This document shows, piece after piece, positions 14,904 to 23,727 of a stretch of DNA of 32,376 nt. The translations under genes were made by a program, and so were the position numbers. Under the pieces are notes generated by a model. The model was not told where the DNA came from, searched no databases, and was given only the letters and a program-made list of their open reading frames with translations. The DNA is taken from NCBI GenBank assembly GCA_009691725.1, contig SIAP01000025.1, positions 1 to 32,376 on the forward strand, in the 5' to 3' direction. This stretch comes from Phycisphaerales bacterium (GTDB lineage Bacteria > Planctomycetota > Phycisphaerae > Phycisphaerales > SM1A02). Numbering within the stretch: the stretch's first letter is position 1; each line of letters opens with the position of its first letter.

Positions 14904-15680
14904 ATGATCCAAATCAGAGCAGACCAAATGGGAGAACTGATTCACGCAGACAATTTGCACAAGTCCTTCGGCGCAATTCGCGCGGTGAATGGCGTCACCT
15001 TTCGGGTCAACGCTGGTGAGGTGGTTGGATTCTTGGGCCCAAACGGCGCCGGAAAAACCACCACGATGCGCATGCTCACTGGATTTCTTGAACCGACTCA
15101 TGGCGATGTCGTCATGAATCAGTTGCTTCTGCGCGAAGATCCAATCGGCGCTCGACGGAGCTTTGGCTATCTCCCCGAGGGCGCGCCTGCCTATCCAGAC
15201 ATGACCGTCCGTGAGTACTTGATGTTCATCGCGCGCGCGCGGGGAATCCCATCAAAGGAGATCGCCGCACGAATCGCAGATGTCGTGATGCGCATTCACT
15301 TGCGCGTCGTCGTCGATCAGGTGATCGAAACGCTTTCCAAGGGATTCAAGCGCCGGGTCGGAATCGCACAGGCGATCATCCATGATCCGCCGATCCTCAT
15401 CATGGATGAGCCGACCGATGGGCTTGATCCAAATCAGAAGCATGAGGTGCGCGAACTGATTCGGACGATGGGGTCGACAAAGGCGATCGTTCTCTCCACA
15501 CACATTTTGGAAGAGGTCGAAGCAGTCTGCACGCGCGCCGTGGTGATCGCGGCTGGTCGTGTGGTGTTCGACGGAACGCCAGCTGAGTTTGATCGGTTGG
15601 CGCCGGCGAGTATCACGCGAAATCGCATGGACTATGCGTTCCGCGCGATGACGTCGCAAGCGAGCGAGGTTGCATCGTGA
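14904..15680 (+). CDS. ABC transporter ATP-binding protein, GldA-like
   Basis: 258 residues from ATG 14904; ATG 14928 is an alternative, and the longer frame to 14784 lacks conserved sequence. Walker A is 'GPNGAGKTT', the signature motif is 'LSKGFKRRV' (the LSKG variant usual in ABC-2 exporters of the GldA/NatA type), Walker B is 'ILIMDEPTDGLDP', and the switch histidine lies in 'VLSTHILEEVE'. It energises the permease encoded next, which starts inside its stop codon (GTGA overlap, 15677-15680). GldA was named for Bacteroidetes gliding, but homologous sets with a GldG-like protein and DUF4340 occur widely in non-gliding bacteria and their substrate is unknown. First gene of a five-gene block. 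The 214-base upstream region has only weak promoter candidates. Confidence 0.92.
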   Translation: MIQIRADQMGELIHADNLHKSFGAIRAVNGVTFRVNAGEVVGFLGPNGAGKTTTMRMLTGFLEPTHGDVVMNQLLLREDPIGARRSFGYLPEGAPAYPDMTVREYLMFIARARGIPSKEIAARIADVVMRIHLRVVVDQVIETLSKGFKRRVGIAQAIIHDPPILIMDEPTDGLDPNQKHEVRELIRTMGSTKAIVLSTHILEEVEAVCTRAVVIAAGRVVFDGTPAEFDRLAPASITRNRMDYAFRAMTSQASEVAS

Positions 15681-16411
15681 GCCCGTGGCGAACGGTTTTT
15701 CAGCGGGAATTCAAGGCGTATTTCGCGACGCCACTCGCGGCGGTGTTTCTTGTGGTCTTTCTGTTCCTCGCTGGAATCTTGACCTTTGCCATGGGTGGTT
15801 TCTTCGAGCGTGGGCAGGCTGATTTGCGTTCGTTGTTCCAGTTCGTGCCGTGGCTCTTCCTGTTTCTTGCCCCATCGCTTTCGATGCGTTTGTGGGCGGA
15901 AGAACGGCGGCTTGGCACGATCGAAATCCTGACAACACTGCCCATTCCACTCTCGCACGCAGTGTGGGGGAAATTTCTCGCAGCGTGGCTGTTTTCGTTG
16001 CTCGCACTCGCCTTGACGATGCCGCTGTGGGTGACTGTGTCGTGGTTGGGTGATCCAGACCACGGTGCGATCGTTGCGGGCTATGTCGCATCCGCCATGG
16101 TGTCTGGAATCTTTCTGGCCATCGGCGGGTGCGTCTCCGCCACGACGAAGAACCAGGTCATCGCATTCGTCGTCACGGTCGTGGTGTGTTTTCTTGCGAT
16201 GCTCTCGGGATTCCCACTCGTGCTGGATTTCTTCCGAGGATGGCTTGCCGCCGGCGCAGTCGATGCCATCGCGAGCGTGAGCGTGCTCTCACACTTCAAC
16301 AGCCTCATGCGCGGCGTGGTTGAGCTCCGTGACATCGTGTACTTCGCCTCTGCGATCTGCGGTCTCCTGATTGCCACACATTTCATGATCGACTGGAGAA
16401 AAAGTGCCTGA
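15677..16411 (+). CDS. ABC-2 type permease, GldF-like
   Basis: 244 residues from GTG 15677, overlapping the ATPase stop by four bases, which indicates translational coupling. Six hydrophobic segments are visible, in the usual ABC-2 order. The motif 'SMRLWAEERRLGTIEILTTLPI' between the second and third helices is the coupling region that contacts the ATPase in this family. 'FQREFKAYFATPLA' at the N-terminus is also typical. Probably functions as a dimer with the ATPase in the inner membrane and with the two following auxiliary proteins. Its stop codon overlaps the next start. Confidence 0.9.
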   Translation: MSPWRTVFQREFKAYFATPLAAVFLVVFLFLAGILTFAMGGFFERGQADLRSLFQFVPWLFLFLAPSLSMRLWAEERRLGTIEILTTLPIPLSHAVWGKFLAAWLFSLLALALTMPLWVTVSWLGDPDHGAIVAGYVASAMVSGIFLAIGGCVSATTKNQVIAFVVTVVVCFLAMLSGFPLVLDFFRGWLAAGAVDAIASVSVLSHFNSLMRGVVELRDIVYFASAICGLLIATHFMIDWRKSA

Positions 16412-18299
16412 AATGAAGCGGTTGAGCAAGCGATCGATCGCCCTCGTCGGCACAGCACTGCTGGTGGTGGGGTGGCTGGCCCTCAACGCCATCGTCTCGA
16501 CTGTCAACATTCCGTTGAGGGTTGATTTCACGGAAGGTTCTCTCTACACGCTCTCGCCAGCAACCAAAGCGATGCTGCAGTCACTCGATGAACCGGTGCG
16601 AATTGACTTCTTTTACTCGGCAGAAGGGGCGAAGGACATTCCGGTCCTCAGCAATCACGCACTGCGTGTCCACGAGTTCCTCGATGAACTCGCGCGCGTC
16701 TCACACGGACGCGTTGATGTGCGGCACATCGATCCGCTTCCATACTCCCAGGCGGAGGATGCTGCGACCAGTGCGGGGATGGCTCCGATCACCGTTGATG
16801 GCGCTGGACGCAAGCTCATCCTCGGCGTGCTCGTCTCTGGATCGACGGATCGACGAGAGGCGATCCCCTATCTCAATTCCGCCGACGAGGCCTATCTGGA
16901 GTACGACATCTCGCGGGCCATCATCAGCGTCTCGCGTGCGACCCACGCCCGTGTCGCACTCATTACCGCACTTCCCATGGATTCGGATTTCAATCCCCAG
17001 TCAAGGCAGATGGCGCCGCCGTGGCAAGTGCTCTCCCAACTCCGCACGCTCTTTCACGTGGAAGTCGTCGCGCCTGACGCAGAGAAACTCCCTGATTCTT
17101 TCGATGTTCTTGTGATCGCGCACCCCAAGGGCCTTAGCGAAAAGTTGCTTCGTGCCATTGACCAGTACGCCGTCAACGGTGGGGCGATGCTGCTCTTCCT
17201 CGATCCATACTGTGAGTCCGATGTGCAACCCAGCAGTGCGGGCGGCTATGGTGCTGGCGGAGGATCGAGCGACCTCGGCACGCTTCCCCATGCCTGGGGA
17301 ATCGCGTGGGAGAGCGGCGACGTCGTCGCAGATCGAACCTATGCGCAGCGTGTGCGTGCGCGTTCGCAGGGTGGGCTTGCAACGGTTGACTTCGTCGCGT
17401 GGCTGCTGCTCACGAAGGACGCGATCCTTCGGAATGATCCAGCCTTCGCTCCGCTTCAAAACATCGTGATGCTCTCTGCGGGCGAAGTGGCAGTTCGGCA
17501 GGGCTCGTTGCTTGAGATGACACCACTCATCGAGAGTTCATCTGACTCCATGCTGATCGACGCATCCAAGTTGGGATCCTTTGCAGATCCTGCCGCCCTC
17601 TTGCGCGAATTCAAGAGCGACAACCGCACGCGCACGATTGCGGCTCGGTTCACCGGGATGGTCACGAGCGCCTACCCACGAGATGCGGCGTCCGACGCAG
17701 CTGCGACGGATGCCACCAATGCACTTTCCGCCGCGAAACCTGCAACGATTGTGGTTGTCGCCGATGCAGATCTGCTGCGAAATGAGGCGTGGACGCAAGA
17801 GGAGCGACTGGGCAGCTTGAGTCTTGGATGGCGACCCTTTGCGGACAATGCCTCTCTCTTGTTGAACTCCGTTGAACAACTGTGCGGAGACAGTGCGCTT
17901 CTATCGCTTCGATCGCGCGCAGGGAGCCAACGCCCATTCGACGTCGTTCGCGAGTTGCAGCGCGCAGCAGAGGATCGATATCGCGTCCGTGAGCAGGAAC
18001 TGCAGGCGCGGATCAAGGATGCACAGAAACGCATCAACGACCTTCAGCAACAGAAGACTCCAGACCAGTTGTTGATCCTCACGCCGGAACAAGAGGCCCA
18101 ACTTGGGTCGCTGCAGCAGGAGGCGAGCGACGCACGAACGGAATTGCGTCAGGTTGAGTTTGGTCTCCGCGAAGAGGTCGAGGCACTTGGACATCGACTG
18201 ATGCTCTTGAATGTCATTGCGTGGCCAGCGTGTGTGGCGGTCGTGGCGCTCGGTCTGGGTCTTCGCAGAAAACTCTGGCGACGATCGGTGATCGCATGA
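16404..18299 (+). CDS. GldG-like auxiliary membrane protein of the ABC system
   Basis: 631 residues. GTG 16404 is favoured over ATG 16413 because GGAG (16395-16398) stands five bases before the GTG; either way the start overlaps or abuts the permease stop. One N-terminal helix (about 13-32) is followed by a large periplasmic part: 'VDFTEGSLYTLSPATKAML', 'LDEPVRIDFFYS' and 'VDVRHIDPLP' (thioredoxin-like N-region), then a DUF4350/GATase-like region with 'DVLVIAHPKGLSEKLLRAID' and 'GGAMLLFLDPY'. A long coiled coil (about 515-590) leads to a C-terminal helix and basic tail. This is the GldG/ABC_transp_aux architecture. The protein is thought to work with the GldA/GldF pair; biochemical role unknown. 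Confidence 0.88.
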   Translation: MPEMKRLSKRSIALVGTALLVVGWLALNAIVSTVNIPLRVDFTEGSLYTLSPATKAMLQSLDEPVRIDFFYSAEGAKDIPVLSNHALRVHEFLDELARVSHGRVDVRHIDPLPYSQAEDAATSAGMAPITVDGAGRKLILGVLVSGSTDRREAIPYLNSADEAYLEYDISRAIISVSRATHARVALITALPMDSDFNPQSRQMAPPWQVLSQLRTLFHVEVVAPDAEKLPDSFDVLVIAHPKGLSEKLLRAIDQYAVNGGAMLLFLDPYCESDVQPSSAGGYGAGGGSSDLGTLPHAWGIAWESGDVVADRTYAQRVRARSQGGLATVDFVAWLLLTKDAILRNDPAFAPLQNIVMLSAGEVAVRQGSLLEMTPLIESSSDSMLIDASKLGSFADPAALLREFKSDNRTRTIAARFTGMVTSAYPRDAASDAAATDATNALSAAKPATIVVVADADLLRNEAWTQEERLGSLSLGWRPFADNASLLLNSVEQLCGDSALLSLRSRAGSQRPFDVVRELQRAAEDRYRVREQELQARIKDAQKRINDLQQQKTPDQLLILTPEQEAQLGSLQQEASDARTELRQVEFGLREEVEALGHRLMLLNVIAWPACVAVVALGLGLRRKLWRRSVIA

Positions 18300-19309
18300 A
18301 CAACGCACGATTCATTCGCGCGCTCGTCATCAGTGTGATCGCGCTGGTCGCCCTGGCGGTTGCACTTCGCATGCGGGCGCACGATCCAATTGCGCCACCA
18401 GAACTCGATCAGTACCTCAACTCGATTGCCCCGCTCGCCTCAAAGATCTCGGCGATTGAACTGCATTCTGGCGAGACTCCGCTGCGCATCGAGAAGGGGA
18501 GCGAAGGATGGACGGTCGCATCCCGAGCGGGATTTCCTGCCAAGGCCGAGCGTGTCCAGGAACTTGTGCGGGGATTGATTGCACTCGATGCTGATCAGAA
18601 GATGACGGCCAAGCTGGAGCGCTTGCACGAATTGGGGTTGGCGTGGCCCGATGCGAACAAGGAGTCCACGCGAGTTCAGATCTTTGTGATGGATTCCGAC
18701 CAGCCTGTACTCGATGTGATCATCGGACGTGCTGTGCAGTCGCCAGCAGGCGTGTATGTGCGCAGGAGCGGTGAGAATCAGTCCTATCGATGCACGGGAT
18801 CCCTGCGTGTCGCACATGCCATCGAGGCATGGATCGCAAGTCCCGTGTCTGATATCCCAGCGAGTGCGATCGGGCAGATTAATGTCGATGGGCTGACGCT
18901 CACACAGCAGGCGGGGCAATGGAGTTTCGTGGAGCCGACGGGTGAGGCGGATGCGAGACGCGACGCACTCAAGGCCACCATGCCATTCTTGCTCTCTGGA
19001 TTTGCTCCCGAAGATGTACGCATCGCCACGACGGAGGATCTTGTGCATTCCAATCAGATCGCAGTGATCTTGCACCTCGACGCCGAACATGCCGTTGATG
19101 CGCGTGTCTGGAAGGAGGGCGATGGCGTGTGGGTTCGTCTCGCGCTCGGTGAGTGTGCGTCGACGCCTCACGAAACACTCGACGCGTATGCTCCCATGTG
19201 GCAAGGATGGGTCTTCCGTTTGCCATCGTGGCGCGGGGCACAGTTTGAACCACTCTTTGCGCCGATCCCAGACCCGACCACAGCAATCGCGCCGATCCCA
19301 TCTCCGTAG
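18296..19309 (+). CDS. DUF4340-family membrane-anchored protein
   Basis: 337 residues from ATG 18296; its ATG overlaps the GldG-like stop (ATGA), so the two are translationally coupled. One N-terminal helix (about 7-24) anchors a periplasmic part. 'ISAIELHSGETPLRIEKGSEGWTV' followed by 'FPAKAERVQELVRGL' is the typical DUF4340 opening, where a repeated beta-layer reads peptide-like 'I.L...G..w.v' strands; a second copy is 'VDGLTLTQQAGQWSFVEP'. DUF4340 proteins are habitually encoded beside GldG-like genes. The C-terminus is proline-rich. Role in the ABC assembly unknown. Confidence 0.85.
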   Translation: MNNARFIRALVISVIALVALAVALRMRAHDPIAPPELDQYLNSIAPLASKISAIELHSGETPLRIEKGSEGWTVASRAGFPAKAERVQELVRGLIALDADQKMTAKLERLHELGLAWPDANKESTRVQIFVMDSDQPVLDVIIGRAVQSPAGVYVRRSGENQSYRCTGSLRVAHAIEAWIASPVSDIPASAIGQINVDGLTLTQQAGQWSFVEPTGEADARRDALKATMPFLLSGFAPEDVRIATTEDLVHSNQIAVILHLDAEHAVDARVWKEGDGVWVRLALGECASTPHETLDAYAPMWQGWVFRLPSWRGAQFEPLFAPIPDPTTAIAPIPSP

Positions 19310-19339
19310 CATCGTCGCGGCGCACACAGGAGGAACCCC

Positions 19340-20080
19340 ATGACATCAGCTCCAAAGACCGAGAAAACACCTGCGATTGCATCGCCTCCAAGAATCTATG
19401 AGGGCGATGGTGATCGACTGGTGGAAGTTCCACAGGCTGGTCCAAAGGTCACGCTGCTCCCGTCGGGAGATCCCCGCACTGCCAGTGGAGCCTCTCGCAT
19501 TCGCGTGATGTGGGGTCAACACCTTCTCGATGATCTTGTGGAAGGGCACTATCGAACGCTGGTCCTGGGTGTGAACGACACCGACAACACGCACGGCATC
19601 CTCCGCGAGATTCTCAAACTTGTGCCGACGAGTCAATGGACGCTCGCTTCTGCCACGAGCTACGCAAAGATGTTTCGCTCCGCCGTCGACATTCACGCGC
19701 GCGAGGATCGCGAACCATACATTCTAAAGTTCGATCTCGATCGCATCCTGGTCCTGGCACTCTTGCGTCCCAGCGGACGCGACCACTTCAACTTGGAGGA
19801 CCTCTACCGAGGATTCAAGACGGTCACGCAAATGCTCAGTGGTCGCGCAGATCGGGCTCCTGTGGCAACGATCTCATTTCTGGGAGCCAAGAGCAATCGG
19901 TTGCGCGACCATCAGAGCAACGAGCCCAGCGTCGAAGCTGTTCTGAAGGCGATGCACCATGCCGGATACCGAGGGGATTTCTATCCGCCAGTCAGTGCGT
20001 GGGATGCGCCGCGGACGGGGGTGTTTGCGCGGTATCCATTCCCAGAGGGTGTGGATCGCATGCGCGAAGGCAGTAGTTGA
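19340..20080 (+). CDS. Conserved-looking protein of unknown function, last gene of the ABC block
   Basis: 246 residues. ATG 19340 has the strongest Shine-Dalgarno of the region (AGGAGG at 19328-19333, six bases before), 30 bases after the DUF4340 gene. No signal peptide or membrane helix is visible, so it is predicted cytosolic. The N-terminal 50 residues are Pro/Thr-rich and probably disordered. The core contains 'LVLGVNDTDNTHGILREIL' (about 74-92), 'EPYILKFDLDRILVLALLRP', 'ATISFLGAKSNRLRDHQSN' and a C-terminal 'YRGDFYPPVSAWDAP' with 'FARYPFPEG'. I do not recognise a family. The alternating hydrophobic pattern and conserved-looking acidic and aromatic motifs suggest a folded domain. Position suggests a link to the ABC system, but the 30-base gap and strong own ribosome site would also allow independent expression. 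Confidence 0.75.
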   Translation: MTSAPKTEKTPAIASPPRIYEGDGDRLVEVPQAGPKVTLLPSGDPRTASGASRIRVMWGQHLLDDLVEGHYRTLVLGVNDTDNTHGILREILKLVPTSQWTLASATSYAKMFRSAVDIHAREDREPYILKFDLDRILVLALLRPSGRDHFNLEDLYRGFKTVTQMLSGRADRAPVATISFLGAKSNRLRDHQSNEPSVEAVLKAMHHAGYRGDFYPPVSAWDAPRTGVFARYPFPEGVDRMREGSS

Positions 20081-20087
20081 GTTCGCG

Positions 20088-21725
20088 TCAGGCAGCGTGA
20101 CCCGAAGAGGTCGCAGGGTCACCATCGAAGATCGGTCGAAACGCAATCATCACGAGCGCTCCGCGGAGTGCGGTGACTCCCCCGAGCGACAGTCCAAACG
20201 CATCCGCAAGCGCAGGCTCAAGCGGTGCCCATATCAAGACAGCCACGGATCCCGTGACAACTGCGCAGACATCAAATGTTGACCATCGGCGCCAGAGTGC
20301 GAGTGCGGTGAGGAGCGCGGCACAGATCGTCGGAAGCAGGAATGGATGGACTGCTCCAGGTGCGACGTATGCGACCGCAAGCGAAAGCAACGCCATCACC
20401 AACCAACCGCCAAACCACGCATCACTGTTGGCGCAGTCTGGCGCGCGTCGCGTGCGTCTGTGTCTGGCGATGATCCGTGATGGCACGAGCATCGCGACTG
20501 CGCCCATCAGCAGCAGGATCGCATCGCCCCACCAAATGCTGGCAGCGGGCCACGGGAAATCGACGACGGTTGTGCGACTCAGTGCGAGTGACACCAGGCT
20601 TCCAAGAGTGATCGCGAGTGCGAGTCCGCTTGCGACACCCAGACTTCCAATGAGCGATCCGATCACACTTGCAGCGCTCATGCGCCGTTTGATGCGAAGT
20701 GCCATCCCAATCCACACGAGCGATCCGAGTGCAGCGCAGTCGCTGAGCCACGCGGGCCATCGAACGATGAACCATCCATAAACGTCGAACCACACCGCGG
20801 GTCGCATGACTGCAGCAGTGTGCATGGTTGAGTCACGCGCGGCGAGTGCGCGCACCAAGGCGAGGGCGCTCTGGCCCAACTGATTCACAGTGCGTGCGTC
20901 AAGATTCTCAACCGTGTCTTGCGCGGTGTGGTAGTTCCGAGGTGAACCGATGAATGCCAGATTGAAACCCGGGCTCCCGCCTCTCGAATACATCGTGAAA
21001 TCAGTGCCATTTGGCATCCTGCGATAGGCCTCCGCAGCGAGGCTCGTGCTGTGCGCTGGCAACGCAACTGAACTCAACATGGCAGCATGAGCGGGACCAT
21101 CGGCACCCACTTCAAAAACATAGATCGGTCCATCGCTGCCTCGCGCGTCAAGATTGACAACTCCAACAACATCCTTCCACATGGGATGCTCCGTCACGAA
21201 GCATCGTGCGCCGTGCAGTCCAATCTCCTCTCCATCAGGAAAGAGGACGATCACATCTCGTTCGGTGGGCGACGCCGTGAGCGCACGAATGATCTCGAGC
21301 GCACAGGCAACGCCCGCTGCATTGTCGCCAGCGCCTGGACCGGCAGCGACCGAGTCGTAGTGCGCGCTCACGAGGACGGCGGGTCGTGTGGAACCTGCCT
21401 CGGTGCCTCGCAATCGCACGAGCAGGTTCATCATCTCAACTGCAGTGCGGCTCCATCCACGCGCCATGAATGGCTGTTCGATCACCTCGCAGCCCAGTGA
21501 GACAAGTGCCATGCGCAGTCGCTCACGCGCAGCGAGGTGTCCCGTCGACCCGACCGCGCGCGGCGCGCCGTCAGCAACAAATGCGCGAAGCGTGTCGAAT
21601 GCCGCGGCTCCATCAAACTCGGCGCGCGATGTCGGCGATGCGATCTCGGCAGGGGAGTGTCTGAAGATCGTGAGCCCGATGATCGCAACGGTGACGAGTG
21701 CAGCGACGAGTCGCACACGGATCAT
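20088..21725 (-). CDS. M28-family zinc aminopeptidase with C-terminal membrane domain
   Basis: 545 residues from ATG 21725, whose ATGA overlaps the stop of the GH15 gene; the longer open frame to 21998 lies inside that gene and is rejected. An N-terminal helix (5-20) places the catalytic part outside the cytosol. M28 motifs: 'LVSAHYDSVAAGPGAGDNAAG' supplies His122 and Asp134, 'LFPDGEEIGLHGA' gives catalytic Glu166 and ligand Glu167, 'VVNLDARG' gives Asp193, and 'RNYHTAQDT' gives His266. All five zinc ligands are present. From about 325 onward come several hydrophobic helices, the layout of membrane-bound M28 peptidases related to eukaryotic Fxna/ERMP1. Substrates are unknown. It is last in the acpP-fabF-GH15-M28 order. 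Confidence 0.9.
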   Translation of the reverse strand: MIRVRLVAALVTVAIIGLTIFRHSPAEIASPTSRAEFDGAAAFDTLRAFVADGAPRAVGSTGHLAARERLRMALVSLGCEVIEQPFMARGWSRTAVEMMNLLVRLRGTEAGSTRPAVLVSAHYDSVAAGPGAGDNAAGVACALEIIRALTASPTERDVIVLFPDGEEIGLHGARCFVTEHPMWKDVVGVVNLDARGSDGPIYVFEVGADGPAHAAMLSSVALPAHSTSLAAEAYRRMPNGTDFTMYSRGGSPGFNLAFIGSPRNYHTAQDTVENLDARTVNQLGQSALALVRALAARDSTMHTAAVMRPAVWFDVYGWFIVRWPAWLSDCAALGSLVWIGMALRIKRRMSAASVIGSLIGSLGVASGLALAITLGSLVSLALSRTTVVDFPWPAASIWWGDAILLLMGAVAMLVPSRIIARHRRTRRAPDCANSDAWFGGWLVMALLSLAVAYVAPGAVHPFLLPTICAALLTALALWRRWSTFDVCAVVTGSVAVLIWAPLEPALADAFGLSLGGVTALRGALVMIAFRPIFDGDPATSSGHAA

Positions 21726-23716
21726 GCGCGAGCCCCAACTCCATGCTGAATCCCAGTGAGTTGCGTGTGTCGCTGGAGATACTTCAAGACCGTGGTCATG
21801 AAGGCCGCATGTGACCATGTCAGCGGGCTGACCGAAAGATGATCGCCCGAATAGGGATCGAATTGTTCGGCGAGGACACCCGACGGCATCGCGCGAGCAC
21901 AGGTCCACTGCAACAACTGCTGCGCCTGCGCCAATTCCTCCGCAGTCTGTGCTCGTTCGATAAGCCACTGCGCGTACCAGAGTGTGGAGATGATCCACGG
22001 ATTTCCCGGGACGCGCCCAAGATCCACGTGCTCAACTCGGTGGTAGGGGTCGCGTTCGTATCGCGCCATCCCGCCAATGGAGGTGTGCACCCAGAGTCGC
22101 TCGCGCAGCATCTGCATGTGAGCAACGACCCGTGGATCATTCGCATCAAGCGCACCGAATGCGAACAATCCAGACGCGCTCGCGTCTGCTGTGAAATCGA
22201 GCTCGTAACCGCCGTCGCTCAGTGGGGTCGCCATCCGTGCAAACGCATTGCGCTCGGGGCTCCACATATGACGCAGCATTGCACCCTTCATGCGCTCGGC
22301 TCCCTGCGCGAACTCCGTCGCACGATCGATTGCCCCGACTTCATGGGCAAACTCGCTGGCAGCACGCAACGCACCAATGGTTGCCGCAACCGTGAAGAGA
22401 TGAACGCCGCGTCGCTCCTCCCAGAGGTCCCACGATGGCATGGGCAATCCATTGTGATCCCGATGTCGCAACATCCAATTGGCAGGGTCGACGACCAACG
22501 GGTTGTACAGATCGCGAATGAACTCAACATCGCGAAATGTGCAGAAATGCCGACGAAGCGCCCAGACAACCAGTGCGGTTCCGTCCTGTTGAATCGGCAG
22601 AGCGCGCTTGCCATCAATGACCCATGGATGCCAACTCGACGCATTCGTGCCGCTGGGGTTGTACTTATGCAAGAAGTATCCAGAGCTCTCGATCACGCGC
22701 TGCGCGAATCGAAAAAACTCCTGTGAGAGTTCACTGTGGCCTGCCATCACGAGTGCGTACGACACGAGCGCGCCATCGCGGGGCCACATGTACGAGTAGG
22801 TGTCGCCTGCAAAGCGAGTGATGTCGTAATCGTTGGCAGCAATGATCGCGCCATCGTGGTCGATCTGCGTTCGCACGATCAACTCGCTCTGCATAAACAG
22901 ATTGCGCACTTCGCGTGAGAGCGGGGAGAAGTCGAACCCCTCCTTTGTCGCCCACAACCTCCAGTACGCCTCGGTGCGCAGCATCATGCGCTGCGGCGTC
23001 TTGTTGCGCACTTTATCGTCGAGTGCTTTGACTGCGTCGTAGTCCTTGCCGGCGCAGATCCAGTACGTCACCGTAGATGATCCTCGTGGATGCAGCATCA
23101 CGGAAAACCCGACCGTCGAATCGACAGAGCCCTGTGCGATGGAGTTGCGCGACAGGATCCCATCTTCGGCATCGCGCCACGTTCCTTCGGCATCTCGAAT
23201 GCGCTTTTGCCCAGTGGCCCAGGTATCGACGCCATAGGAGCGCGCACCGCAACCGTTGAAGAGGAAGTAGGTCGCATCTTTGTAGTGCACAAGCCCGCCA
23301 GTCTGCGGGTCGTAATTCACCGTATCGCCAATGGCGCTCTCGCCAATGGACAGGTCTTGGTGAAAGAAGAGTCGCACATCGCGTGGTCGCTCATGCAGGT
23401 CCGTCACGGTGACAGATCGGAAATAGACGGGGCTCCAATAGTCCACTGCATCTCGGCAGAGCAGTTCCAATCCGAGTCGATCATTGCGGAGTCGCACTTC
23501 AGTGACGAGCGAGTCTGCGACATACCTCAAGTCTCGCGACCACCCAGATGCTTCGATCCACGCGAATTGTCCATCGACCCACACTCCGAAGCGTTGCAGG
23601 TGTCCACAGGTGTGGTTGGGCATTCCGACATGGGGCCAGTACAAGTCGCGCACTCGATACAGATCGTCGAATGCGACGAGCATTTCGCCATTGCCGACTG
23701 GGAGGTTTCGCGGCAT
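21722..23716 (-). CDS. Glycoside hydrolase family 15 (glucoamylase-like)
   Basis: 664 residues from ATG 23716, without a signal peptide, so probably cytosolic. The N-terminal beta-sandwich begins 'MPRNLPVGNGEMLVAFDD' and 'GHLQRFGVWVDGQF', as in bacterial GH15 enzymes. The (alpha/alpha)6 barrel contains 'YSYMWPRDGALVSYALV' (substrate-site WPRD), 'SWDLWEERRG' with the catalytic acid at Glu433/434, and 'VLAEQFDPYSG' with the general base Glu617, followed by 'LTWSHAAF'. Both catalytic residues are therefore present. Relatives release glucose from alpha-glucans or act on trehalose; a glycogen or maltodextrin substrate is likely but not proven. It lies 11 bases after fabF and overlaps the peptidase gene by four bases, an unusual place for a carbohydrate enzyme. 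Confidence 0.92.
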   Translation of the reverse strand: MPRNLPVGNGEMLVAFDDLYRVRDLYWPHVGMPNHTCGHLQRFGVWVDGQFAWIEASGWSRDLRYVADSLVTEVRLRNDRLGLELLCRDAVDYWSPVYFRSVTVTDLHERPRDVRLFFHQDLSIGESAIGDTVNYDPQTGGLVHYKDATYFLFNGCGARSYGVDTWATGQKRIRDAEGTWRDAEDGILSRNSIAQGSVDSTVGFSVMLHPRGSSTVTYWICAGKDYDAVKALDDKVRNKTPQRMMLRTEAYWRLWATKEGFDFSPLSREVRNLFMQSELIVRTQIDHDGAIIAANDYDITRFAGDTYSYMWPRDGALVSYALVMAGHSELSQEFFRFAQRVIESSGYFLHKYNPSGTNASSWHPWVIDGKRALPIQQDGTALVVWALRRHFCTFRDVEFIRDLYNPLVVDPANWMLRHRDHNGLPMPSWDLWEERRGVHLFTVAATIGALRAASEFAHEVGAIDRATEFAQGAERMKGAMLRHMWSPERNAFARMATPLSDGGYELDFTADASASGLFAFGALDANDPRVVAHMQMLRERLWVHTSIGGMARYERDPYHRVEHVDLGRVPGNPWIISTLWYAQWLIERAQTAEELAQAQQLLQWTCARAMPSGVLAEQFDPYSGDHLSVSPLTWSHAAFMTTVLKYLQRHTQLTGIQHGVGARA

Positions 23717-23727
23717 GCGAGCTCGGG

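Noticed and set aside
21726-21998. N-terminal extension of the M28 peptidase
   Set aside because: The region lies inside the GH15 coding sequence, and the ATGA overlap with a signal-type helix gives a better start.
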